Below, in pieces: positions 1 to 8,429 of a stretch of 64,000 bases of DNA. Under the pieces are notes generated by a model, which did no database searches, was not told the DNA's origin, and was given only the letters and a program-made list of their open reading frames with translations. The position numbers and the translations under genes are program-made. Source of the DNA: Longimicrobiaceae bacterium (lineage in GTDB: Bacteria; Gemmatimonadota; Gemmatimonadetes; Longimicrobiales; Longimicrobiaceae); the NCBI GenBank assembly GCA_030447645.1, contig JAUJOM010000013.1, positions 1 through 64,000 on the forward strand, given 5' to 3'. How positions within the stretch are numbered: the stretch's first letter is position 1; each line of letters opens with the position of its first letter.

Positions 1-4
1 CCCC

Positions 5-241
5 ATGCTGACACACCTGCCCGACGGCACTCCGTATGACCTTGAGGACCTGGTGGGCGATCTTGGGTACCGGATCGAGACGTTCTCCGATCTGGCGGAG
101 TTTGCAGTGAGAAGCGAAAACGCGTCCTGCTCCGAGAAGGTGCTGGCGCGGGCGATCTCCTGCATCCGGGATGATTACGACGTCTTCCGGAAGGCCGTTG
201 ACGCGTGGTATGAGCGGCAGCGCGGCTCGTGCCTGGAGTGA
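5..241 (+). CDS. small hypothetical protein near the edge of an integrated element
   Basis: A 78-residue frame with an ATG at the very start of the window. The product is acidic and has no signal peptide, membrane segment or motif that I recognise. It contains two cysteines in the middle and one near the end. It lies just left of a tRNA-Arg 3' fragment and integrase-arm-like repeats, so it is probably cargo of the integrated element rather than core genome. No ribosome binding site can be judged because only four bases precede the ATG; the true start could lie outside the window. Its function is unknown. Confidence 0.45.
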   Translation: MLTHLPDGTPYDLEDLVGDLGYRIETFSDLAEFAVRSENASCSEKVLARAISCIRDDYDVFRKAVDAWYERQRGSCLE

Positions 242-283
242 CACCTCCCGCTTCCTTCTGGCGCTCAGCTGGGGGGCTGAATC

Positions 284-304
284 TTTGTGCCAGAATTTGT
301 GCCA
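284..304. repeat. tandem TTTGTGCCA repeats, possible integrase arm sites
   Basis: The 9-mer TTTGTGCCA occurs at 284-292 and again at 296-304, one 12-bp step apart. A short palindrome (GTGCA-CTT-TGCAC) follows at about 333-345. They sit 100 bp inside the tRNA-type attachment site, where tyrosine integrases usually have arm-type binding sites. The assignment is an inference from position and repetition only. Confidence 0.4.
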
Positions 305-400
305 AAGCACACCGAAACGGGCCGGTCGGTGCCGGTGCACTTTGCACGAATTGCCTTAGTTTCCGGTGCCTATGGGTGCCCACCGTTGCCCGTTTGTGTC

Positions 401-442
<42 letters not shown>

Positions 443-451
443 TGAAGGGTA

Positions 452-490
452 GCACGAGTCCTCGTCACATCTAGTGGCGGGGACTCGTGC
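452..490 (+). terminator. hairpin after the tRNA fragment
   Basis: GCACGAGTCC at 452-461 pairs perfectly with GGACTCGTGC at 481-490 around a 19-nt loop. It begins 10 nt after the tRNA 3' end, where the original tRNA-Arg terminator would be. The T-run after it is weak (GTTTGTAGT), so termination efficiency is uncertain. From 491 to 631 I see no supported feature. Confidence 0.5.
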
Positions 491-631
491 GTTTGTAGTC
501 CTGCCAATCCGCACTGTGGTGCCAACGATAATGTCGAAATCGCCGGGATTCGCTGCACGCAGAAAAGGGCGCCAACCACCGCGGCCCGCAGGCGTACGTC
601 CGTCACTGCCCAGCGCCTTCCACTGCGGTCC

Positions 632-1012
632 TCACCGGGCGCACCTGGCCAGGATCGTCTTGGCGTCTGCCTCACCCTTCGCGCTCGGCTCGGTAGCCTT
701 GCCCTCGCGCGTCAGGCCATCCAGTCGGATATGGAGCTGACCCGCTGCGGGCGTGATGGTAAGCCGGTTGGTGGCCGCGCTGGCACCCACATTGATCCGT
801 TCCACAATCGCCGGCTCGGCGCGACCCTCTACACGGAGGTATCCCTCGGACCTGCCGCCGCCCAGAGGCGTGTATCCCAGCAGCGCCGCCTGGCCCAGAA
901 CACAGTCCATGGTATTTGCGGCTGCGGGCGCGGGTGCACTGTACTGCCGGTAAGTGGCAGCGCATCCGGACAGTACAACCACCCCAGCGACTCCGAAAAA
1001 CGCTTTGCGCAT
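632..1012 (-). CDS. small predicted lipoprotein
   Basis: A 126-residue protein with a short positively charged start (MRKAFF), a hydrophobic core and a lipobox ending in L-S-G-C near residue 20, so it should be lipidated and membrane anchored. The start at 1012 is chosen over a longer frame because it is preceded by a strong GGGGAGG ribosome site and begins the signal peptide. The mature part has two further cysteines (about residue 40 and near the C-terminus) that could form a disulfide, and it looks like a small periplasmic alpha/beta fold. No family is recognised. It lies between the two attachment-region copies (401-442 and 1301-1359), so it may be leftover cargo of an older insertion. 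Confidence 0.75.
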   Translation of the reverse strand: MRKAFFGVAGVVVLSGCAATYRQYSAPAPAAANTMDCVLGQAALLGYTPLGGGRSEGYLRVEGRAEPAIVERINVGASAATNRLTITPAAGQLHIRLDGLTREGKATEPSAKGEADAKTILARCAR

Positions 1013-1300
1013 AGCGCCTCCCCTAAGAAGTGCGCGGAACTTCCGGTCCGCGCGTCCGGTGCTTTTATGGCGCCCCTGATGTCGAGGGCTCATCGGGTAA
1101 GTGAGGTTTGCCGCCAGTCTTCCGCTGGCGGGCCCATCCCAAGCAAACCCGGTCCGTTCCAAGTTAGTGCAGGGCGCCGGGCGGCTCAAGACCAATGGAG
1201 TGATTGCGTCGCTCTCATTGAGCCGCTCGGCTACGCGGCGAACGACTGTCAGGGGATGATGAAGAACGGTCAGACACACTGCGATTGCGCATTGCCCGAG

Positions 1301-1359
1301 TTGCCTTAGCTTCCGATGCGCCCTTGTGTCGCCCGGAGCCGAAGGTCAGCCGTTCGAAT
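1301..1359 (+). repeat. degenerate second copy of the attachment region
   Basis: TTGCCTTAG-TTCCG-TGC at 1301-1319 matches 351-369 at 17 of 19 positions. The block 1321-1359 matches 391-429 at 33 of 39 positions, including a perfect CCGGAGCCGAAGGTCAG core and the T-loop TTCGAAT. The 22 bp between the blocks in the first copy is missing here, and the acceptor strand has decayed. This looks like an old attachment scar in the same orientation as the first copy. The 290 bp before it (1013-1300) hold nothing I can support. Confidence 0.6.
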
Positions 1360-1375
1360 GTGAGAAGATTGTAGC

Positions 1376-1567
1376 GTGAGAGTAACCGCAAAAGTCACCA
1401 CAATTCGTGGTAGTGCATTCCTCATCGAGGTAGACCTGGTTCCGAGCCCCGGAACGGACGCACCCCGGGTTCTCCAGGAAAGGCTGCGGGAGGGAGTCTG
1501 GCTCGCCGAGCGTACCTTTTATCCGTACCACAGCATTTACAAGGTGGAGGTGGTGTCGGTTGCGTGA
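1376..1567 (+). CDS. small hypothetical protein
   Basis: A 63-residue frame starting with GTG. It has alternating hydrophobic strands at both ends (residues 2-22 and 50-62) around a charged helix, so it could be a small alpha/beta domain. It has no signal peptide or membrane segment, and the ribosome site is poor. Its 3' end overlaps the convergent thioredoxin-like gene by 31 bp. Codon use resembles the neighbours, which argues mildly for a real gene. No family is recognised. Confidence 0.45.
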   Translation: MRVTAKVTTIRGSAFLIEVDLVPSPGTDAPRVLQERLREGVWLAERTFYPYHSIYKVEVVSVA

Positions 1568-2109
1568 TCCGCTGCACCACTCGCTGCTAGAAGCTCGCGG
1601 AGCGTTGTCGACCCCCGGTCGCGCGCATACCACGCACGCACATCTCGATAAATTTCGTCGCTCGGTCGAATGCATGCACGCTTTTCACGGATGACGAATT
1701 CTTGCAGCTCACGCGGGCGTGGACCCCAGCGGCCGATCGGCGTGAAGTCGGCATCCAGTACGATCGCTAGTGGAATGGATCGGGATCCCGCCGTGAGAAA
1801 GCGGTCCATCAGTTCGAGATGCTCATCCCGCTTGAGCAGGCGCATCTCGACGGTGGGCGCCTGCTCGGCAAAGCGCGCGATCACCGGAACCGTGTTCGCC
1901 GCGTCCCCGCACCAGTCCTCGGTGAGGACAAGCAGCTTCAACTCGCGGCCAAGCGCCTGGGCCGCCTCAAGCACCCAGGCTGGCACGCGACTCTTCCGGT
2001 ACACCCCTTCCCAGAGGGGCCGATGCCGCTGCACCTCTTCGCCCAGGTAACGGTCCCACGACATCCCCTGCTCCCAGGCCCGGCGGTAATCAATGGCCAT
2101 CCCATCCAT
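1537..2109 (-). CDS. thioredoxin-fold protein with a single active-site cysteine
   Basis: A cytosolic protein of about 190 residues. The central motif EDWCGDAANT (residues 64-73) sits at the thioredoxin active-site position after a beta strand, as in the thioredoxin_9 family. The second cysteine of CxxC is replaced by alanine (W-C-G-D-A), so a dithiol oxidoreductase cycle is unlikely; a monothiol or binding role is more plausible. A cis-Pro-like segment (SRSIPLAIVLD) follows, as expected for the fold. The start is uncertain: an in-frame codon at 2151 is possible, but 2109 (MDGMAID) gives a start nearer to the conserved part. It is divergent from the eRF1-like gene and shares its 107-bp upstream region. 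Confidence 0.75.
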   Translation of the reverse strand: MDGMAIDYRRAWEQGMSWDRYLGEEVQRHRPLWEGVYRKSRVPAWVLEAAQALGRELKLLVLTEDWCGDAANTVPVIARFAEQAPTVEMRLLKRDEHLELMDRFLTAGSRSIPLAIVLDADFTPIGRWGPRPRELQEFVIREKRACIRPSDEIYRDVRAWYARDRGSTTLRELLAASGAADHATDTTSTL

Positions 2110-2216
2110 TCCGTTGACCCCGCAGCTTCGGACGGGGCAAGAGTTTTGCAAACGCCCCAGCAGGACGTCGTATGCACACGGCGCGCCATCATACTCCCGG
2201 ACTCACACCACGTACC

Positions 2217-3341
2217 ATGATCAGCAAAAGCGACCTCGAACGTATCCTGCAGCGTTCTGAAAGCGAGCGCCCGGTTTTGTCCCTTTTTCTCGATATGTCG
2301 GTCGACAATAGCAACAAGCGTCACCACCAGCTTTTCATCAACCAGAAGCGGACCCAGTTCGGCGAGTTGGCGGGGGACGACCCTGCCGTCGATTCTACGG
2401 AGCTGGACCAGGCGCTGGAACGCGTCGAAGGCTGGCTGGTGGACGGATTTCAGGAGGAGAATCGTGGGGTCGTGGCGTATGCCGAAGTAGGCGGTGACTA
2501 CTTCGAGGCGCTACAGTTTCCGGTGCCGATTTCCAACCGGATGGTGGTCAGCGACAAACCCGTGATCGGACCGCTGGCGCAGGTAATCGAAAGCTACCAC
2601 CATCACGGCGTGGTGCTCCTGGACCGGGAGCACGCTCGAATTTTGAGCGTTTATCTGGGGACGCTTCTCGACGAGTTCGTGATCCGGAGCGAGCCGATAG
2701 ACACGCCGCACGATGTGCAGGCGGGCGGGTACTCTCAGTCCCGGTATCAACGACGGAAGCGCGAGGAGATGAAGCACTTCTTCCGCGAGTTCGTGAAGGA
2801 GGTTGAAGAGTTCAACCGGCGGTACTCACCGGACGACCTGGTGATTCTCGGCACGGATGAGAATGTCGCCCGCTTCCGGGAGTACCTGTCGGAGCCGCTG
2901 CTTCAAAAGCTCGTGTATACCGGCCCTATGTCGATAGACGAACAGACATCTGAGATCCTGACGCGGCTCGAGCCTCACCTGCAGGCGGAACGCGACCGGG
3001 AAGCGCGTGAGATCTTGCACCAGGTACGCGACCGCGTGGCCAATGACTATCTGGCGATAGCGGGCGTACAGGGCACGCTCACGGCACTTCAGGAAGGCAA
3101 GGTGGATACGCTGGTGCTTTCCCGCGACCACCAGCGGGACGGCACCCGTTGCGGACAGTGTGGCTTTGTGTTCGCCCGCGACCTTCGCAGCTGTCCATAT
3201 TGCGGCTCCGAGGCCCTTGCCGCGGTGGACGCCGTAGAAGAGATGGTCCGGATGGCTGAAGGGCAGGGGGTTACCATCGAGTTCGTGGAGCCTGGGACCG
3301 TTGATGATCTGCGGGGCGTTGGAGCATTGCTACGCTTCTGA
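2217..3341 (+). CDS. eRF1-like (baeRF-type) protein with C-terminal zinc ribbon
   Basis: A 374-residue protein related to archaeal/eukaryotic release factor eRF1 and Vms1-type peptidyl-tRNA hydrolases. The N-terminal half resembles the bacterial baeRF family, with its central strand-rich domain and a VVLLDREHARILSV segment. The C-terminal third has the eRF1 domain-3 pattern and a four-cysteine zinc ribbon (C312, C315, C326, C329). Bacterial members are thought to act on stalled ribosomes or release nascent chains, but no substrate is established. The ATG at 2217 is chosen because it begins the conserved region; an upstream in-frame ATG at 2172 would add a non-conserved extension. A hypothetical gene follows after 9 bp and is probably co-transcribed. 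Confidence 0.8.
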   Translation: MISKSDLERILQRSESERPVLSLFLDMSVDNSNKRHHQLFINQKRTQFGELAGDDPAVDSTELDQALERVEGWLVDGFQEENRGVVAYAEVGGDYFEALQFPVPISNRMVVSDKPVIGPLAQVIESYHHHGVVLLDREHARILSVYLGTLLDEFVIRSEPIDTPHDVQAGGYSQSRYQRRKREEMKHFFREFVKEVEEFNRRYSPDDLVILGTDENVARFREYLSEPLLQKLVYTGPMSIDEQTSEILTRLEPHLQAERDREAREILHQVRDRVANDYLAIAGVQGTLTALQEGKVDTLVLSRDHQRDGTRCGQCGFVFARDLRSCPYCGSEALAAVDAVEEMVRMAEGQGVTIEFVEPGTVDDLRGVGALLRF

Positions 3342-3350
3342 AGCGGCGGC

Positions 3351-3983
3351 ATGAGCCAGCCGAATCCGGTGCCGCCGGTGTATGAGCAGCTTCGGGCCGA
3401 TCTGGAAGGGATTGCCGGCGTCCGGTATGCGATGATCGAGGGTGCCCGGCCGACCGTCTACGTGATTTGTGACGGGAGCGAACCCGCCGGTGTGGAGCTG
3501 GTTGTGCGTGCCCGGATCGCCCGGCGCGGTCTCCGTGCGGACGCGGCTGACATTCAGATTGGCTACCTGGCCGCTCCACAGCCGCGGCGTCGGGTTTACC
3601 TGGCGCGGGTGGAGATGGAGTACCCCCGCAGTGGGCGGGCAATCGCTACAACGGTGCTGGAGTGGCGCGGAGAATTGTTCGAAGCTCGGCTGGAGGGGGA
3701 AAGCGGACCTGCCGTGGAGCTGCGCCTTGCGGCACTGGCGACCATCAGTGCGCTCGAGCACGTTTTGCAGGGCGAACTCACCTTTTCCCTGGTGGGGATC
3801 CGCTCACTGCGAGCCTTCGACCAGGACCTTGTCGTGGCGCTGACCCGCTCGGAACAGGAGAGCGTGGATCGCCCGCTGGTTGGAATCTCGCTCGCCACTC
3901 AGACCCTCTGGCACGGGGCTGCGCTGGCAGTTTTGAACGCGACCAACCGCTTGCTCGGCAACTACCTCACCATCGAACACTGA
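3351..3983 (+). CDS. conserved-looking hypothetical protein downstream of the eRF1-like gene
   Basis: A 210-residue soluble protein with no signal peptide or membrane span. The first half alternates strands and helices (about residues 25-125) and has a basic turn, RRGLRAD. The last 35 residues form an amphipathic helix ending in NRLLGNYL. I recognise no catalytic motif. It starts 9 bp after the eRF1-like gene on the same strand, and its 3' end meets the convergent transglycosylase gene with 9 bp between. The likely role is linked to the eRF1-like protein, but that rests on position alone. Confidence 0.7.
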   Translation: MSQPNPVPPVYEQLRADLEGIAGVRYAMIEGARPTVYVICDGSEPAGVELVVRARIARRGLRADAADIQIGYLAAPQPRRRVYLARVEMEYPRSGRAIATTVLEWRGELFEARLEGESGPAVELRLAALATISALEHVLQGELTFSLVGIRSLRAFDQDLVVALTRSEQESVDRPLVGISLATQTLWHGAALAVLNATNRLLGNYLTIEH

Positions 3984-3992
3984 ACGGCCGGT

Positions 3993-4691
3993 CTACTCGC
4001 CGAGGACGAGCTGCACGTAGCCGTTGGATGGATCAACTCCACGCGCCAGCAACGCGTCCACAGTTGCCGGTCCCCGGTTGTAGGCGAGAAGAGCGAGCCG
4101 GACGTCCCCATTGTACCTGTTGATCAGGAACCGCAGGAAGCGGAAGCCAAGCCGCAGGTTGGTTTCCCGCTCATACAGCTGGTCATCCCGGATGCCAGGC
4201 TGGAGCAAACGGGCGGTTGCCGGCATCAGCTGCGTGAACCCAAGCGCTCCTACCGGGCTCCGTGCCCGTGCATTGAAGCGGCTCTCCACGCGCACCAATT
4301 CAAAGGCCAGGCGTGGGTCGATTCCCTCGGCCAGGGCGATGTCCTCGATCGCCGCCGCCAGATCGGCCGCTATGCCGTAACGGGCCGAGTTCCGATGGAT
4401 GCGTTCGAGCTTTTCAATGTAGGCCAGCTGCAGATCAGCCTTGCCAGCCCCGGCCCGGACCAGGGCGTTTTTCAGGCCCGGTTCGAGTCCGAACGGAATG
4501 GTCCAGTCCGGTTCCGGCGCGCCGGAGCGGCGCCCCAGCGCGAAGCCGGCTCCCGCAACCACTCCGACGGCCAGCACCGCACGCAGCTTGGACCAGATGT
4601 CGGCGCGCGGACGTTTCCTCGCCGCCACCTCCGCCTGCAGCTTCAGCACCACGGATTGCAGGGACCCCCTCCGTATCGAGCCGATGTGCAT
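3993..4691 (-). CDS. membrane-anchored lytic transglycosylase (SLT family)
   Basis: A 232-residue SLT/LysM-type lytic transglycosylase that cleaves the MurNAc-GlcNAc bond of peptidoglycan with 1,6-anhydro product formation. A single N-terminal membrane segment (about residues 38-54) anchors it facing the periplasm. The catalytic glutamate is E136 in the VRVESRFN motif. The family signature continues with SPVGALGFTQLMPATA and the later AYNRGPATVD. The ATG at 4691 follows a GAGGGG site and lies 2 nt after the moaC stop, so the two genes are translated from one message. It is the last gene of the minus-strand mfd-to-moaC run. Confidence 0.9.
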   Translation of the reverse strand: MHIGSIRRGSLQSVVLKLQAEVAARKRPRADIWSKLRAVLAVGVVAGAGFALGRRSGAPEPDWTIPFGLEPGLKNALVRAGAGKADLQLAYIEKLERIHRNSARYGIAADLAAAIEDIALAEGIDPRLAFELVRVESRFNARARSPVGALGFTQLMPATARLLQPGIRDDQLYERETNLRLGFRFLRFLINRYNGDVRLALLAYNRGPATVDALLARGVDPSNGYVQLVLGE

Positions 4692-4693
4692 CG

Positions 4694-5182
4694 TCACCCC
4701 TCGTTTAAGGTCCACACACCACTGCGCCCGCCTTCCTTGTGTAGAAGCCGAATGCCTCCAATTTCCATGCCGCGGTCCACCGCCTTGCACATGTCGTACA
4801 CAGTCAGCAGGGCACACGACACCGCCGACAGGGCTTCCATCTCCACGCCGGTACGTCCTTCTACCCGCACGGTGGCCCGGGATCGCACCCCGGGCAGGCT
4901 CGCGTCGAGCTCCACCGCTACGTCCACTGCGGAGAGCTGCAGTGGATGGCAGAGGGGAATCCACTCCGCGGTGCGCTTCGCCGCCATAATCCCGGCGAGC
5001 TGCGCGACCAGGAGGACATTTCCCTTGGGAGTCGCGCCTGCCTGTATCGCGTCCGCGGTTTCGGGGCGGGTGCGAATCCATCCCTCCGCCCTAGCAATGC
5101 GGCGTGTCGGCTCCTTCACCCCCACGTCCACCATCCGGGGGCGGCCTTCCGGGTCAAGATGCGTGAGCTTGTGCTCGGTCAT
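4694..5182 (-). CDS. moaC: cyclic pyranopterin monophosphate synthase MoaC
   Basis: This is the second enzyme of molybdenum cofactor biosynthesis; with MoaA it converts GTP to cyclic pyranopterin monophosphate. The 162-residue length is typical. The CHPLQL motif (catalytic His-Cys) and the [20 protein letters not shown] segment with its Asp and Lys are intact. The ATG at 5182 is preferred to a TTG two codons upstream. Its 5' end overlaps the end of holB by 29 bp, which suggests translational coupling. No other molybdenum cofactor gene is in the window, so MoaA and the later steps must be encoded elsewhere. Confidence 0.95.
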   Translation of the reverse strand: MTEHKLTHLDPEGRPRMVDVGVKEPTRRIARAEGWIRTRPETADAIQAGATPKGNVLLVAQLAGIMAAKRTAEWIPLCHPLQLSAVDVAVELDASLPGVRSRATVRVEGRTGVEMEALSAVSCALLTVYDMCKAVDRGMEIGGIRLLHKEGGRSGVWTLNEG

Positions 5183-6326
5183 TGGCAATGCCTAGTGCTT
5201 CCTGTACTTCGCGGAGGAGTACCGCGAGGATCAGCTGCGGATTCACATTGCCCGCGGCGAGTTCTCGGGCGCGAGCGACGCGTGTAAGTGCGGCCGCGAT
5301 TCGGAGCGGATGCAAGCGGTTCTGCTGCACCGCGCGTTCCAGGAAGGCGACATGCTCCCCACCAGCAGGGGAGCCGGCGTCTCCGGCGGCGATGCCCAGG
5401 AGCTCCCGCAGAGCAGTCCCGAAGGCGTCCACGGTTTCGCTGAACTCGCCGCGTCCTCCCGAGGGAGCCTCCGCATGCGCCGCCAAGAGCCGCCCGGTAG
5501 CACCCCTGGCGAGCACAGCCGCGAGCAGAGCCCGCCCACGCTCAACCCGTACCGCGGCGGTGCTCGTCCCGCCGGCGCTCGGGAGGAGACGGAGCGCTCG
5601 TCCCGGTGCACCCTCGGCGAGCCGCGCCACCTGGTGGCCTGCTCCCGCAGGACTCCCGCGCTGACCAGGAACCCCTCCACCTCCAGCGCGGAGAGTGGCA
5701 CCAGTCGCAGAGGGAGGACCCGGGAGCGGATCGTCGGCAGGAGGGCACCCGGCTTGGACGAGGTGATCACCAGCACCGTGTCAGCCGGCGGCTCTTCCAG
5801 CAGTTTCAGGAACGCGTTCGCCGCCTCCGGACTTGATTCCTGCGGTACCATGGCTTCCGCGTCTCCTACCACGAACACCTTGCGGCGCCCCGCTGCGGGC
5901 CGTGTGGAGGCGAGCGCCTGCAGCGCCTGCACCATGGCCAAGAAGTACGCCGGCGCCCGGTCATGTTGGGCGACGTAGAGCGGATTCGAGCGGCGCGCCT
6001 GTAGCTCGGCGGCGCGCTGCTCCTCCAACTTGCCTCGAAGGCGGTCCGGCGTGCTGGCACCCTCGGGACGCGGTAGCGGGAAGAACCAATGCAGGTCCGG
6101 GTGCTCCAGGCGCTCCGTCCACCGGCAGGGGCCACAACTCCGCAGGGCTCCTGCTCCCGTTGCTCCCCCGTACACAGCAGGAGTTGAGCAAGCCATAGCC
6201 CGAAGCGCTCCTTGCCGATCCCCGCCGGGCCGTGGACAAGCAGTGACTGTGGCAGCCGCCCGCATCGGTGGCGCGGGCCAGCGCACGGCGCGCTTCCCCG
6301 TGCCCGACGAGTGGAGGGAGCGGCAT
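5154..6326 (-). CDS. holB: DNA polymerase III delta' subunit, frame interrupted by three apparent 1-bp deletions
   Basis: The clamp-loader delta' subunit, about 390 residues when the frame is repaired. The N-terminus [16 protein letters not shown] is in one frame. The P-loop-like [11 protein letters not shown] is in a second frame, after a missing base near 6256. The zinc module CGVCGPC and the core ([18 protein letters not shown]) are in a third frame, after a missing base near 6137. The C-terminal domain ([13 protein letters not shown] onward) follows another shift near 5631. Each break is repaired by adding one base. The ATG overlaps the envC stop (TGATG). Three independent lesions in an essential gene point to sequence error rather than decay. 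Confidence 0.8.
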
Positions 6327-7573
6327 CAGCCCGTCCGCTTGCGGAGCCAGCCGAGCGGGTCCGTCGCGGGGGCCGTTGGGCGTGCGGATCTGAAATTGTG
6401 GTGCGGACCCTCCGGCGTACCCTGGCCTCCCACAGTCCCTAGTGTTTGGCCCCGCGATACCTGCCTCCTCACGGCACGTTTACCTGATCCAGGTACAAAT
6501 AGAGCGAGTAGTAGCCACCGCCGTGGCTCAGGATGACGGATGGGCCGTAGCCCTCGAACGCTTCCGCGAGCACGACGGTGCCCGCCTCAACCGACCTGAC
6601 GGCGGTACCTGGGGGCCGCTCCAATGCCAATCCCGTTGCGGCGAATGACCGTGCCATTTGGCTGCACGGATCGGCCGAAGCGGTAAAGCACTCGCCCATC
6701 GACCGGCCATCCCAGATTGCCGATGTCGCGAGTGGTGATTGCCGCGGCCGGCGCGGCCGCCCCCGCGGCGGGACGGGGCGCTCCCGGGCGGGCGGCCCGT
6801 GCCCGTGCCCGGGCCGCGGCTTCCGCTGCCGCGCGCCGCCGCTCCGCTTCACGCCGTCGGCGTTCCAGCAGTGCAATCAGGTCCGTGATGCGCTTTTCGT
6901 CTCGCGCCAGCCTGGCCAGGCGCGCATTGGTGGCGCGCTGACGCTCTTGAACCGTAGCGAGAGCATCCCGGCGCTGGGCCTCCAGCCCGCGCAGCTCGCC
7001 GTACTCCTCGACTCGTTCAGCGCGCAGCGTTTGCACCTCCAGGAAGCTGCGGCGCAGCCCGCGCTCGCGTGCTTGCAGCTCGTCGCGCAGATCGGCTATC
7101 CGCCGGACCAGCGCACGATCACTTTCCGCGACGAGCGACAGGTACTTGTACCGGTTCAGGAGGTCGCCGAAACTGTTGGCGCTGAGCAGCACCTCGGGGG
7201 TTTGGAGCGGCCCACGCTTGTAGATCTCGCTCATGCGCTGATGCAGCGACACGCGGCGCTCCGCGAACTCCTGCTGAGTCGCGTTGAGTTCGCGGGTGGT
7301 CCGCGTGATGTCGTGCTCTGTATTCTGGAGCTGGCGCTCTAGCTCACGCAGAAGCGTGGCGGAGGTCGAAACCTGCCGCTCAATGTTGCGGAGCTGCGCG
7401 GATACGTTCTGCTCCCGGCTTTGCAGCTTCTGCAGCTCCTCGCGCAGCTTGGCGCGCTCCTGCCGGATCTGCTTCAGTTTCCGCTGGCTTTCCGCCTGAG
7501 ACGGGGTCCTTTGAGCATGAAGCCCGGGTGAGATGAGTGTCCCCAGGAGGACGAGTAGCGCGTACCGCCTCAC
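6326..7573 (-). CDS. envC: EnvC-like murein hydrolase activator, 3' part interrupted by four apparent indels
   Basis: A periplasmic coiled-coil protein with a C-terminal M23/LytM-like domain; in other bacteria it links FtsEX to amidase activation at division. The GTG at 7573 overlaps the ftsX stop and begins a signal peptide ending near HAQ. A long charged coiled coil covers about residues 25-240, an Ala/Arg-rich linker follows, and then LGWPVDGRVLYRFG starts the M23 domain. The frame shifts near 6611-6615 (G5 run, extra base), 6473, 6396-6403 and 6368-6372 (G5 run). When repaired it reads through SRGQTLGTVGGQGTPEGPH and FQIRTPNG to DPLGWLRKRTG and stops at 6326. Order ftsE-ftsX-envC supports the call. 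Confidence 0.8.
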
Positions 7574-8427
7574 ACCGCCCGCAGATGCCGCCGAACCGCG
7601 ACCGCGCTGGAAAGGAAGCCGAAGGCAGCGCCAACGGCGATTCCCGCAACCATCCACCAGGACGGGAGCCACTCGAGCCGATACAACGACTGGTCGATGA
7701 TCCGATACGCCGCGTACGTGAGCCCGGCAGCGATGCCGCCACCGAGCAGCCCGGTAATCAATCCCTCCAATAGAAACGGCCGCTGAATAAAGCCGGCGGT
7801 TGCACCTACCAGCCGCATGATGGAGATTTCTTCCCGTCGCGCGGACACCGCGATGCGGACGGCGGTGGCGATCACGATCGCCGCCACCGCCGCGAACGCG
7901 CCACCGATGATGGATACACCCGCGGCGATGATGCGCCGGATCGACACGATCTTGTCCACCCATTCGCGTCCGAAGCGCACGTCGTCCACGAAGGCGTAGG
8001 CACGCAGCCGCTGCGCGACCGCCTCGACCCCGGCGGAGGTGCGGAATCCGGGCCGGAGCCTCACCTCGAGGGAGGCAGGAAGCGGATTGGAGTCCAGGTC
8101 GCGGAAAACGTCCTGGAAGTCCGGGAGGTCCCGCATCGCCGCGGCGAGTGCGTCGTCCTTGGAAACGTACTGTACGGCTGCAACCTCGGGCAGAGCGCGG
8201 AGCCTGGCCCGGGCTGCTTCCACATCGCTTTGTGCGACGCTGTCCTTGAGGTAGGCTACCACTTCCACACGCTCCTCGATGCGGACCAGCGCTCGCTGGA
8301 GATTGTGCGCCGTCAGCCCGAACAGTCCCGCGACGAAGAGGCTCAGTCCGATCGCCATGGCGGAAAGCATTACCAGCAGCGGTGCCCGCCGGAAGGCGGC
8401 GATGGTTTCGCGAAGTGAATGCGGCAC
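7570..8427 (-). CDS. ftsX: cell division ABC transporter permease FtsX
   Basis: This is the membrane half of FtsEX, which transmits ATP-driven conformational changes to periplasmic hydrolase activators at the septum. It has 285 residues. A first membrane helix lies at about residues 16-38, followed by a periplasmic domain (about 40-165, including AYLKDSVAQSDVEAA) and three more helices in the C-terminal half (about 175-205, 220-245, 252-275). The conserved cytoplasmic EISIMRLVGAT segment is present. The stop overlaps the envC start by 4 nt, and ftsE ends 2 nt upstream of its ATG, so the three genes form one translational unit. Confidence 0.95.
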   Translation of the reverse strand: MPHSLRETIAAFRRAPLLVMLSAMAIGLSLFVAGLFGLTAHNLQRALVRIEERVEVVAYLKDSVAQSDVEAARARLRALPEVAAVQYVSKDDALAAAMRDLPDFQDVFRDLDSNPLPASLEVRLRPGFRTSAGVEAVAQRLRAYAFVDDVRFGREWVDKIVSIRRIIAAGVSIIGGAFAAVAAIVIATAVRIAVSARREEISIMRLVGATAGFIQRPFLLEGLITGLLGGGIAAGLTYAAYRIIDQSLYRLEWLPSWWMVAGIAVGAAFGFLSSAVAVRRHLRAV

Positions 8428-8429
8428 GG

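Noticed and set aside
474-740. Plus-strand frame after the tRNA fragment
   Set aside because: No ribosome site, biased composition, and its 3' part overlaps the lipoprotein gene.
5154-6326. Programmed frameshifting in holB
   Set aside because: Three separate breaks with no slippery heptamer, and envC beside it shows the same damage; sequence error fits better.
5154-7573. holB and envC as true pseudogenes
   Set aside because: Codon use and conservation are intact on both sides of each break, and holB should be essential. Recorded as interrupted CDSs instead.
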